The notes under the pieces were generated by a model. It did no database searches and was not told the DNA's origin. It saw nothing but the letters and a program-made list of their open reading frames with translations. Made by a program: the position numbers and the translations under genes. A DNA stretch of 5,587 nucleotides, from positions 1 to 5,587 of the forward strand of contig JAGNTI010000095.1 of assembly GCA_017987615.1 (NCBI GenBank). Direction: 5' to 3'. Positions within the stretch are counted from its first letter, which is position 1. The number at the start of each line of letters is the position of its first letter. Of this stretch, positions 1-5,587 are shown piece by piece. This stretch comes from Sediminibacterium sp. (GTDB taxonomy: Bacteria; Bacteroidota; Bacteroidia; Chitinophagales; Chitinophagaceae).

Positions 1-107
1 GTGCACAATTATACCTTCAAAAATTTTACAGCAGCTTTGGCTTTATCAAAGATTCAGACATGTATTTAGAAGACGATATCGAACATATCGAAATGATCTT
101 ACCGTAA
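1..107 (+). CDS. elaA: ElaA-like GNAT N-acetyltransferase, C-terminal fragment
   Basis: This is the last 34 codons of a gene that begins before the window; codons are read from base 3 and the TAA stop is at 105-107. The peptide contains AQLYLQKFYSSFGF, then YLEDDIEHIEM, and ends in LP. This matches the C-terminal end of ElaA-type GNAT acetyltransferases, where an xxLxxFYxSFGF helix-strand unit is followed by a YxEDGIxHIxM strand. Family members transfer an acetyl group from acetyl-CoA in the cytoplasm; the natural acceptor of ElaA is not well defined. The acetyl-CoA binding loop lies upstream of the window and cannot be checked. The gene is convergent with uvrA, and its last 9 bases overlap the end of uvrA. 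No terminator is visible in the overlap. The assignment rests on 34 residues only, but the motif spacing is distinctive. Confidence 0.72.
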   Translation, partial: AQLYLQKFYSSFGFIKDSDMYLEDDIEHIEMILP

Positions 108-2966
108 TTCTTCTTTTACAAAACGGGCTGTATGACTTTCTTTACAGTTCACCATTTGCTCTGGTGTGCCTTCAAATAAAATAGTTCCGCCACCATCTCC
201 ACCCTCTGGGCCTAAGTCAATAATATGATCGGCTACTTTTATTACATCTAAATTGTGTTCAATCACTAGAACCGAATTACCTCTGTCCACAAGTTTATTA
301 AGCACATCAATGAGATGTTGAATATCTTGAAAATGAAGACCTGTAGTAGGTTCATCTAAAATGTAAAACGTTTTACCCGTATCTTTTTTACCCAGCTCGG
401 TAGACAGTTTAACACGCTGTGCTTCACCCCCACTAAGCGTTACCGCCGATTGTCCAAGTGTGATGTAACCAAGCCCCACATCTTGTAATACTTTTATTTT
501 TCGGAAAATAAAGGGCACAGGCTGAAAAAATTCGCAAGCTTCATCTACCGTCATATCTAATACATCACTAATAGATTTGCCTTTATACCTAATCTCTAAT
601 GTTTCACGGTTATAACGTTTACCATTACATTTTTCACAATGCACATACACGTCTGGTAAAAAATTCATTTCAATAACGCGCATACCACCACCCTCACAAA
701 TTTCACAACGTCCACCTTTCACATTAAATGAAAAACGACCTGCGGTATAACCTCTTATTTTTGATTCTGCAACAGCTGCAAATAAGGTTCTGATTTCGGT
801 AAAGAATCCACAATAGGTAGCCGGATTACTCCTTGGCGTCCTGCCAATGGGTGATTGATCTATTTCAATCACTTTATCGATATGCTCAAGCCCTTTAATC
901 GATTTAAACGGCATGGGTTGCTGCTTACTATCATAACAATGTTTAGATAATAGCGGATAAAGCGTTTCGTTAATAAGCGTAGACTTCCCACTTCCACTCA
1001 CGCCGCTTACCACAATTAACTTGCCTAGCGGAAAGGTCACCGAAACCTTTTTTAAATTATTACCTGTAGCTTCCTTTAAAACAATATTATTTCCGTTGCC
1101 CGTTCGGCGCTCTGTAGGTACAGCAATTTTTTTCTTGCCATTTAAATATTGAGCGGTATCAGAATTAGAAAGAAGCACCTCCTGTGGTGTACCCGCTGCC
1201 ACTATTTGACCCCCATGCTTACCCGCACGTGGCCCTATGTCTACTAAATAATCAGCTGCTAGCATAATGTCTTTATCGTGCTCCACCACTAAAATACTAT
1301 TGCCAATATCACGGAGGTTTTGTAGCGCTTTTATAAGCTGCATATTATCACGCTGATGTAATCCAATAGAAGGCTCATCTAAAATATAAGTAATGCCTTG
1401 TAATTGGGATCCAATTTGCGTTGCCAACCTAATACGTTGAGACTCTCCCCCACTCAGCGTTTTAGAAGGCCTACTAAGAGACAAATACGTAAGTCCTACA
1501 TCGAGTAAAAAACCTACACGCTCTCTAATTTCTTTTAAAATATCTTTTGCAATGGCATTGTCTTTTTTAGAAAGATGATTTTCGATTCCTTCAAACCAAT
1601 TAAGTAATTTGTCTAAATTTAAATCACTAATCTCTGCAATATTTTTACCAGCTACCTTAAACCACAAGCTTTCTTTTTTTAACCTGGCGCCTTCACAACT
1701 TGGACAGTGCTTTAGCTCCATAAATTGTTCTACCCATTCACGGAGCGCCTCTGTTATTCCTGTTCCGGTAAACCAACGTTTTAGCATAGGCACAACGCCC
1801 TCAAAAACTCCTTCATAAGCACTAACAACCGTGGTTTCATCCATATCAAATGTAGACTCGGAAGGGCCATCTGGCGTGCCGTATAATAATAGATTAATAG
1901 ACTGTTCAGATAAACTGCTGATAGGTTTATCAATACTTATCTTATGTTTTTTAGCAAGCACTTCTACTTGCTTAAATAAATAGGCTTCACGCTGCACACC
2001 CAGTGGGGCAATACCGCCTTCCTTTATACTTAAACTCCTATCCGGAATAATTTGTTCCAACGATATTGAAAATACATTACCCAACCCTTTACAAGTAGAA
2101 CATGCGCCATAGGGTGAATTAAAAGAGAAGGCATTGGGCGAAGGCGCTTCATAACTAAGACCCGTTTCTTCACACATGAGTTGTTTTGCATACTGCACTA
2201 CTTTATTTGATTCATGCACCATCAAAAACAAAAGCTCTTTTCCTAGTTTCAATGTTTGCTGTACACTTTGCGAAAGCCTTACTTTACTATCAGGCGTAAC
2301 TTGCAAACGGTCTACCACAAGTTCTATATCATGAATTTTGTAACGGTCTACTTGTAATTTGGGTGTTAGATCTACAATGTCTCCATCAATTCGAACTTTT
2401 AAAAACCCTTTTTTTCTTACCTCCTCAAAAAGTTCTCTATAATGCCCCTTTCTTCCTCTAACAAGTGGCGCTAATAATACAATTTTTTTATTGGCATATT
2501 TTTCAGTGATGGAAGCAACAATTTCTTCTTCGGTAAACTTCACCATTTTTTTTCCCGTGTTATAGCTATAGGCTTCTCCAATGCGGGCATATAATAATCT
2601 CAAAAAATCGTAGACCTCTGTTACAGTTCCAACTGTTGATCTTGGATTTTTATTGGTGGTTTTTTGTTCAATAGAAATAACTGGCGAAAGACCTGTGATT
2701 TTATCTACGTCGGGCCTTTCCATATCTCCCATAAATTGTCTGGCATAGGCACCAAAACTTTCCATGTACCTGCGCTGCCCTTCGTTATAAATCGTATCAA
2801 AGGCTAGGGATGATTTTCCGCTTCCACTTACCCCCGTAAATACCACTAATTTATTTTTAGGAACAGTGATATCAATATTTTTCAGATTGTGCTCTCTTGC
2901 GCCAAAAACTTCGATGCTTTCGGTATGAATACTAGAACTTGTTGCGTTAGCGGATTTCTTTGCCAT
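99..2966 (-). CDS. uvrA: UvrA, excinuclease ABC subunit A
   Basis: UvrA is the cytoplasmic DNA-damage sensor of nucleotide excision repair. It dimerises, scans DNA and loads UvrB, after which UvrC cuts. The product is 955 residues, usual for the family, and has two ABC ATPase modules. In order it shows Walker A GVSGSGKS (45-52); a UvrB-binding region and insertion domain (about 110-390); a zinc site split between C289/C292 and C421/C424; signature LSGGESQR (504-511); and Walker B ILDEPSIGLH (528-537). The second module has Walker A GVSGSGKS (655-662), a C-terminal zinc finger (C754, C757, C777, C780), signature LSGGEAQR (844-851) and Walker B ILDEPTTGLH (869-878). Keeping the UvrB-binding region argues for true UvrA rather than the shorter UvrA2 class. 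I chose the ATG at 2966 (MAKKSAN...); an in-frame ATG at 3020 would add 18 unconserved, hydrophobic-looking residues. No frameshift or missing key residue is seen. It is transcribed away from hom. Confidence 0.97.
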   Translation of the reverse strand: MAKKSANATSSSIHTESIEVFGAREHNLKNIDITVPKNKLVVFTGVSGSGKSSLAFDTIYNEGQRRYMESFGAYARQFMGDMERPDVDKITGLSPVISIEQKTTNKNPRSTVGTVTEVYDFLRLLYARIGEAYSYNTGKKMVKFTEEEIVASITEKYANKKIVLLAPLVRGRKGHYRELFEEVRKKGFLKVRIDGDIVDLTPKLQVDRYKIHDIELVVDRLQVTPDSKVRLSQSVQQTLKLGKELLFLMVHESNKVVQYAKQLMCEETGLSYEAPSPNAFSFNSPYGACSTCKGLGNVFSISLEQIIPDRSLSIKEGGIAPLGVQREAYLFKQVEVLAKKHKISIDKPISSLSEQSINLLLYGTPDGPSESTFDMDETTVVSAYEGVFEGVVPMLKRWFTGTGITEALREWVEQFMELKHCPSCEGARLKKESLWFKVAGKNIAEISDLNLDKLLNWFEGIENHLSKKDNAIAKDILKEIRERVGFLLDVGLTYLSLSRPSKTLSGGESQRIRLATQIGSQLQGITYILDEPSIGLHQRDNMQLIKALQNLRDIGNSILVVEHDKDIMLAADYLVDIGPRAGKHGGQIVAAGTPQEVLLSNSDTAQYLNGKKKIAVPTERRTGNGNNIVLKEATGNNLKKVSVTFPLGKLIVVSGVSGSGKSTLINETLYPLLSKHCYDSKQQPMPFKSIKGLEHIDKVIEIDQSPIGRTPRSNPATYCGFFTEIRTLFAAVAESKIRGYTAGRFSFNVKGGRCEICEGGGMRVIEMNFLPDVYVHCEKCNGKRYNRETLEIRYKGKSISDVLDMTVDEACEFFQPVPFIFRKIKVLQDVGLGYITLGQSAVTLSGGEAQRVKLSTELGKKDTGKTFYILDEPTTGLHFQDIQHLIDVLNKLVDRGNSVLVIEHNLDVIKVADHIIDLGPEGGDGGGTILFEGTPEQMVNCKESHTARFVKEELR

Positions 2967-3047
2967 AGTAGAATGTAAATATAATAACAACGAAGGGCTT
3001 GAATGGTTGAAAACATACAAATGTTAGTAGATATTAGACAAAGTTTT

Positions 3048-3079
3048 TTTGGGCGCTGCAATTTTCTGCCTTAATTTTA
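3048..3079 (+). promoter_or_regulatory. Predicted promoter of the riboswitch-hom transcript
   Basis: TTTG at 3048-3051 is followed after 20 bases by TAATTTTA at 3072-3079. The Bacteroidota housekeeping promoter is TTTG, about 19-21 bases, TAnnTTTG. The -33 element is exact and the spacing fits; the -7 element differs only in its last base. Transcription would begin near 3085, just before the riboswitch aptamer at 3098, giving a leader of roughly 230 bases. The position relative to the aptamer is the main support; the site is otherwise a prediction. Confidence 0.6.
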
Positions 3080-3097
3080 CAATAGTTCTTAAAAAAT

Positions 3098-3212
3098 CTT
3101 ATCCAGAAAGGCAGAGGGAATGGCCCATTGATGCCTTGGCAACCCATATCATTCGCAGTGATATGAAGGTGCCAAATCCGTCCATCACATACAATGTGCA
3201 TGGAAAGATAAG
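3098..3212 (+). promoter_or_regulatory. SAM-I riboswitch (S-box leader) aptamer
   Basis: This RNA binds S-adenosylmethionine. The four-way fold can be drawn by hand. P1 pairs CTTATC (3098-3103) with GATAAG (3207-3212). P2 pairs AAGGC (3108-3112) with GCCTT (3133-3137), and above a kink-turn-like GA-rich interruption GGG (3116-3118) pairs with CCC (3124-3126). P3 pairs ACC (3142-3144) with GGT (3168-3170) and CATATCA (3145-3151) with TGATATG (3159-3165). P4 pairs CCAT (3182-3185) with ATGG (3200-3203) and CACAT with ATGTG inside it. Conserved core strings are present: AGAGGGA, TGGCCC, GGCAACC (3138-3144) and GGTGCCAAATCC (3168-3179). GG at 3122-3123 in the P2 loop can pair with CC at 3178-3179, as expected for the S-box pseudoknot. 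It lies upstream of hom and is followed by a terminator, so high SAM should switch hom off. Confidence 0.95.
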
Positions 3213-3273
3213 TCAGCGACGTTTGATTTTTTGCCTTTGGCTATTAATATTTCAAGCTCACCTGACTACATCT
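3206..3273 (+). promoter_or_regulatory. Predicted antiterminator pairing of the SAM-I expression platform
   Basis: The segment A3206-G3216 (AGATAAGTCAG) can pair with C3262-T3273 (CTGACTACATCT): six continuous pairs (3211-3216 with 3262-3267), a small internal loop (A3210 opposite A3268 and C3269), then four pairs (3206-3209 with 3270-3273). The upstream strand contains the entire 3' strand of aptamer helix P1. The downstream strand covers the whole terminator loop and one base of its stem. P1 formation with SAM bound would therefore free the terminator, while P1 opening without SAM would oppose it. The pairing is read from the sequence; its function is inferred by analogy with other S-box leaders. 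Confidence 0.5.
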
Positions 3274-3292
3274 GGTGAGCTTTTTTATTTTT
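3254..3292 (+). terminator. Intrinsic terminator of the SAM-I riboswitch
   Basis: AAGCTCACC (3254-3262) pairs perfectly with GGTGAGCTT (3274-3282) across an 11-base loop, and a T-rich tract (TTTTTT, A, TTTTT) runs from 3281 to 3292. It lies 41 bases after the aptamer and ends 23 bases before the hom start, the normal place for a transcriptional SAM-I off switch. The reverse strand has no T tract after the stem, so it acts only toward hom. Confidence 0.92.
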
Positions 3293-3315
3293 AGTACCTA
3301 AGAAAAAATGAAAAA

Positions 3316-4572
3316 ATGGATCATCAAAAAGTTTTAAAAATTGGATTGTTTGGGTTTGGCGTAGTAGGTGAAGGCCTTTATAAAGTATTACAACAGACAC
3401 CATCGCTTAAGGCAAATATTGTTAAGGTTTGTATCAAAAACGTCGACAAAAAAAGAAATGCTCCAGCGGAGCTGTTTACCACCCAAAAAAACGATCTATT
3501 ACTTGATCCCAATATCAATGTAATTGTAGAAGTAATTGATGATTCGGTAGCGGCATTTGATATTGTTTCAACAGCGCTTTTACAAGGTAAAGCGGTTGTT
3601 AGTGCAAGTAAAAAAATGATTGCAGATAACCTCCCTGCTATTTTGGAACTGCAACAAAAAACAGGACTTCCTTTTTTATATGAAGCAGCTGCTTGTGCCT
3701 CTATCCCTGTCATCAGAAACCTAGAAGAATATTATGACAACGACCTTTTACACTCTATTAAAGCCATTGTAAACGGATCAACTAATTTTATATTAACTAA
3801 AATGTTTGAAGACAAATTAAGTTTTCAAGCAGCACTGATACTAGCTCAACAATTAGGTTTTGCAGAAAGCAATCCAAAATTAGACGTAGAAGGTTATGAC
3901 GCACTTAATAAATGGACCGTTTTACTAGCGCATGCATATGGTATTGTTGAAAAACCAGAAAATATATTATTTAGCGGCATTCAAAATATTCAATTAAGTG
4001 ACGCTGCTGTGGCGCAAGAAAAAAAGCTTGATATCAAACTCATTGCTCAAGCTAAAAAATTATCGAATGGAAAAGTAGCCGCATTTGTACTGCCACAACT
4101 TATAAGTCAAGCAGAGCCACTTTCATTTGTGAAAAACGAATACAATGGTGTGGTGATTGAAAGCGGATTTGCAGACAAACAATTCTTTTATGGTAAGGGC
4201 GCTGGAAGTTTCCCTACTGCTTCTGCTGTGTTAAGTGATATTTCGGCACTTCGATACAATTACTGTTACGAGTATAAGAAATTATACCAGCAGGCTCCGC
4301 ACGAATTAACTTCCGACTATTTCTTAAAAGTATACGTAAGCTTTGATGACATCAAAAATGTACCCAAAGACAAATTTGAGTGGATTGAAGAATGGCATGC
4401 CCAAGAAGACCGCAAATACCTCATTGGGGTACTGCACGTTAAAGAACTGATCCAAAGCAACTGGTGGAAGGAGAACAACAACTCCCTTATTTTAACCCCT
4501 GACCCCATTATTGACAACCTTGACATTGTTCACCTCAAGAAAAAAAGCCTAGAATTAGCCGGTGTTCTATAG
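3316..4572 (+). CDS. hom: Homoserine dehydrogenase, SAM-riboswitch controlled
   Basis: This cytoplasmic enzyme reduces aspartate semialdehyde to homoserine with NAD(P)H, at the branch leading to methionine and threonine. The 418-residue product shows an N-terminal Rossmann fold with GFGVVG (13-18). Other family motifs are VSASKK with conserved Lys99; E123 in YEAA; NGSTNFIL (153-160); the active-site stretch E184, D190, D195 and K199, where D195/K199 match the catalytic Asp-Lys pair; and YGKGAGSFPTASAV (292-305). No aspartokinase domain is fused to it. The last 90 or so residues (about 330-418) stand where many homoserine dehydrogenases carry an ACT regulatory domain, but I see only a weak resemblance. 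The start at 3316 is the only in-frame ATG after the stop at 3292-3294. The A-rich region before it has no Shine-Dalgarno sequence. The SAM-I leader upstream implies repression by SAM and so a role chiefly in methionine synthesis (inference). Confidence 0.95.
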   Translation: MDHQKVLKIGLFGFGVVGEGLYKVLQQTPSLKANIVKVCIKNVDKKRNAPAELFTTQKNDLLLDPNINVIVEVIDDSVAAFDIVSTALLQGKAVVSASKKMIADNLPAILELQQKTGLPFLYEAAACASIPVIRNLEEYYDNDLLHSIKAIVNGSTNFILTKMFEDKLSFQAALILAQQLGFAESNPKLDVEGYDALNKWTVLLAHAYGIVEKPENILFSGIQNIQLSDAAVAQEKKLDIKLIAQAKKLSNGKVAAFVLPQLISQAEPLSFVKNEYNGVVIESGFADKQFFYGKGAGSFPTASAVLSDISALRYNYCYEYKKLYQQAPHELTSDYFLKVYVSFDDIKNVPKDKFEWIEEWHAQEDRKYLIGVLHVKELIQSNWWKENNNSLILTPDPIIDNLDIVHLKKKSLELAGVL

Positions 4573-4591
4573 TAAATAGGTGCAACTATAG
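4567..4591. repeat. Short inverted repeat across the hom stop codon
   Basis: CTATAGT (4567-4573) and ACTATAG (4585-4591) are perfect inverted copies separated by 11 bases, overlapping the hom stop codon (4570-4572). The hairpin is AT-rich and has no following T tract, so it is a poor terminator. It abuts the predicted -7 element at 4592 and might be a weak operator or mRNA 3'-end structure, or chance. Confidence 0.3.
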
Positions 4592-4599
4592 TAGCTTTG
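4592..4599 (+). promoter_or_regulatory. Possible promoter -7 element for the PAP2-ENPP unit
   Basis: TAGCTTTG is an exact match to the Bacteroidota -7 consensus TAnnTTTG and lies in the 43-base gap between hom and the PAP2 gene. Transcription would start near 4606, about 10 bases before the ATG at 4616. No good TTTG occurs at the usual distance upstream (the sequence there is around TATA), which lowers confidence. If real, it would separate these phosphatase genes from SAM control of hom. Confidence 0.45.
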
Positions 4600-4615
4600 C
4601 TTGTAAATCAACAAG

Positions 4616-5230
4616 ATGCAATTGCAACTAAATAGAAATGCAACCCTAGGTATAGGATTATCATTAATTACGGGAACTAGCTTTATCCTACTATCTTTTC
4701 TGATGGGTAAGGAAAATGCTTTTTTGCTCCTAAACATAGACCTTGGGCCAATTGCTGATTTCTTATTTTATATATGGGCCAATGCTGGCGATGGATTTAT
4801 TTGGATTCCTGCTTTTGCTTTAACGCTCATGTACAAAAAAAAGTTTGTTCCATTTTTGATGGCTACCATTGTGCTGTCAACTATTATAACACAAAGTTCA
4901 AAACAAGTGTTTTTTAAATCAGAAAATAGACCTACCGCCGTTATTACAAATGCGTCACTAATACATAAAGTACCTGGTATCGAAATTCATACAACAAACA
5001 GTTTTCCATCAGGACATACTGCAACTGCATTTTCACTGTTTTTATTTTGCTGCTTTATTAGTGCTAAAAAATGGATTGTACCTGTTGGATTTGCATATGC
5101 CCTGATTGGCGGGTATGCAAGAGTCTATGTAGCACAGCATTTTCCAATAGACGTAGGCGCTGGCATACTAGTAGCCTATTGCAGTATATTACTATCATGG
5201 GTCATTCACATCAATTATTTCAATAAGTAG
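4616..5230 (+). CDS. PAP2-family membrane phosphatase
   Basis: The 204-residue product is a polytopic membrane protein of the type-2 phosphatidic acid phosphatase family, which removes phosphate from lipid phosphates such as phosphatidate or undecaprenyl pyrophosphate, usually on the outer face of the inner membrane. Hydrophobic segments lie at about 11-30, 43-56, 60-73, 77-92, 136-150, 153-168 and 180-198. The three catalytic motifs are visible. Motif 1 ends in R105-P106 with a lysine at K96. Motif 2 is PSGHT (131-135) with the acid histidine H134. Motif 3 has R169, H175 (nucleophile) and D179 in the usual R-x5-H-x3-D spacing, with Ala168 in place of the common Ser. Motif 1 is odd: K96 to R105 spans eight residues instead of the usual six. 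It starts 43 bases after hom and ends 2 bases before the ENPP gene. The substrate cannot be read from the sequence, so no gene symbol is given. Confidence 0.9.
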   Translation: MQLQLNRNATLGIGLSLITGTSFILLSFLMGKENAFLLLNIDLGPIADFLFYIWANAGDGFIWIPAFALTLMYKKKFVPFLMATIVLSTIITQSSKQVFFKSENRPTAVITNASLIHKVPGIEIHTTNSFPSGHTATAFSLFLFCCFISAKKWIVPVGFAYALIGGYARVYVAQHFPIDVGAGILVAYCSILLSWVIHINYFNK

Positions 5231-5232
5231 TT

Positions 5233-5587
5233 ATGAAAATATTTAAAAATAGTAGCGCTGTTTGCTTTTTGTTCATACTTTGTTTTAGCACCGCTGCGTT
5301 AGCACAGGACACTACACAACAAATTACACCAGGTAGGTTTAATAGTGCTTCAGCTCAAAAAAAGCCCTACGTCATACTCATTTCAATTGATGGGCTTCGA
5401 TCTGATTTTGTAGAAAAATTTAATGCAAAATCTTTACAAGCATATGGTAAATCAGGTGTAGTTGCGGATTATATGACATCCTCCTTTCCTTCTTTAACCT
5501 TCCCCAACCATTATAGCATTGTAACTGGCCTTTACCCTGCACACCACGGTCTTGTAGACAATACTTTTTTTGATGAAAAAGCAAATG
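5233..5587 (+). CDS. Secreted ENPP-type nucleotide pyrophosphatase/phosphodiesterase, N-terminal part
   Basis: The gene runs off the window after 118 codons; the family is usually about 400 residues or more. Residues 1-24 form a signal peptide with basic start MKIFKN, a hydrophobic core and cleavage at ALA|QD, so the product is exported, probably to the periplasm. The mature part begins the alkaline phosphatase superfamily fold. YVILISIDGLRSD carries the metal-ligand Asp53. SFPSLTFPNHYSIVTGLYP carries the nucleophile Thr89. HHGLVDN carries Asn110, equivalent to the Asn that binds the phosphoryl oxygen in NPP enzymes. Threonine as nucleophile and the FPNHY context point to the ENPP subgroup, which hydrolyses phosphodiester or pyrophosphate bonds of nucleotides or lipids, rather than classical alkaline phosphatase. 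It starts 2 bases after the PAP2 stop codon and is probably co-transcribed and translationally coupled. The other metal ligands lie beyond the window. Confidence 0.93.
   Translation, partial: MKIFKNSSAVCFLFILCFSTAALAQDTTQQITPGRFNSASAQKKPYVILISIDGLRSDFVEKFNAKSLQAYGKSGVVADYMTSSFPSLTFPNHYSIVTGLYPAHHGLVDNTFFDEKAN

Noticed and set aside
74..90. A hairpin CGATAT-5 bases-ATATCG at the end of the acetyltransferase gene.
   Set aside because: It is AT-rich, lies within coding sequence and has no T tract on either side, so it is not a credible terminator.
1609..1818. A 69-codon + strand frame inside uvrA.
   Set aside because: It lies antisense within the intact, conserved uvrA reading frame, with no domain or upstream signal.
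2967..3020. An N-terminal extension of UvrA by 18 residues from the ATG at 3018-3020.
   Set aside because: The added residues are not typical of UvrA, and the MAKKSAN start at 2966 directly precedes the conserved IEVFGAREHNLKN region.
2976..3025. Possible uvrA promoter boxes on the - strand (TATATTTA at 2976-2983 and AACATTTG at 3018-3025).
   Set aside because: Each differs by one base from TAnnTTTG, but neither has a TTTG at the expected 19-21 base spacing, and the first would give an almost leaderless transcript. Too weak to annotate.
3049..3294. An 81-codon open frame on the + strand between uvrA and hom.
   Set aside because: It coincides with the promoter, SAM-I aptamer and terminator. 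The RNA structure explains the conservation, the frame ends in the terminator T tract, and the peptide resembles nothing I know.
3378..3713. A 111-codon - strand frame inside hom.
   Set aside because: It is antisense to the NAD(P)-binding and central part of hom; its composition is explained by the complementary codons.
4317..4526. A 69-codon - strand frame near the end of hom.
   Set aside because: It is a shadow of the hom C-terminal coding sequence with no start signal or recognisable domain.

Overview
The window looks like ordinary chromosome from a member of the Bacteroidota, moderately AT-rich. I infer this from the protein sequences, the Bacteroidota-type promoter elements (TTTG, about 20 bases, TAnnTTTG-like) and the absence of Shine-Dalgarno sequences before the starts. 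Something near the Chitinophagia or Sphingobacteriia is plausible, but the sequence alone does not settle the family.

Layout from left to right. (1) Bases 1-107, + strand: the last 34 codons of an ElaA-like GNAT acetyltransferase. It runs tail to tail into uvrA, and the two genes overlap by 9 bases. (2) Bases 99-2966, - strand: a complete, intact uvrA, the damage-recognition ATPase of nucleotide excision repair. (3) Bases 2967-3315: a 349-base divergent intergenic region that codes for no protein but is densely used. On the + strand it holds a promoter (3048-3079), a complete SAM-I (S-box) riboswitch aptamer (3098-3212), and a strong intrinsic terminator (3254-3292). A pairing between the 3' strand of aptamer helix P1 and the terminator loop gives a plausible antiterminator. 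(4) Bases 3316-4572, + strand: homoserine dehydrogenase (hom), the gene the riboswitch controls. (5) Bases 4616-5230, + strand: a membrane phosphatase of the PAP2 family, probably with its own promoter. (6) From 5233 to the window end, + strand: the first 118 codons of a secreted nucleotide pyrophosphatase/phosphodiesterase (ENPP/alkaline phosphatase superfamily), 2 bases after the PAP2 gene.

How they work together. The riboswitch and hom form a feedback unit. Homoserine dehydrogenase makes homoserine, a precursor of methionine and hence of S-adenosylmethionine (SAM), and high SAM should end transcription before hom. The PAP2 and ENPP genes probably form a two-gene unit of envelope enzymes acting on phosphate esters; their substrates are unknown. 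uvrA and the acetyltransferase are housekeeping neighbours with no evident functional link. I found no mobile element, CRISPR array, tRNA or rRNA, and no convincing new multi-gene system. The most rewarding element is the SAM-I leader and its expression platform.
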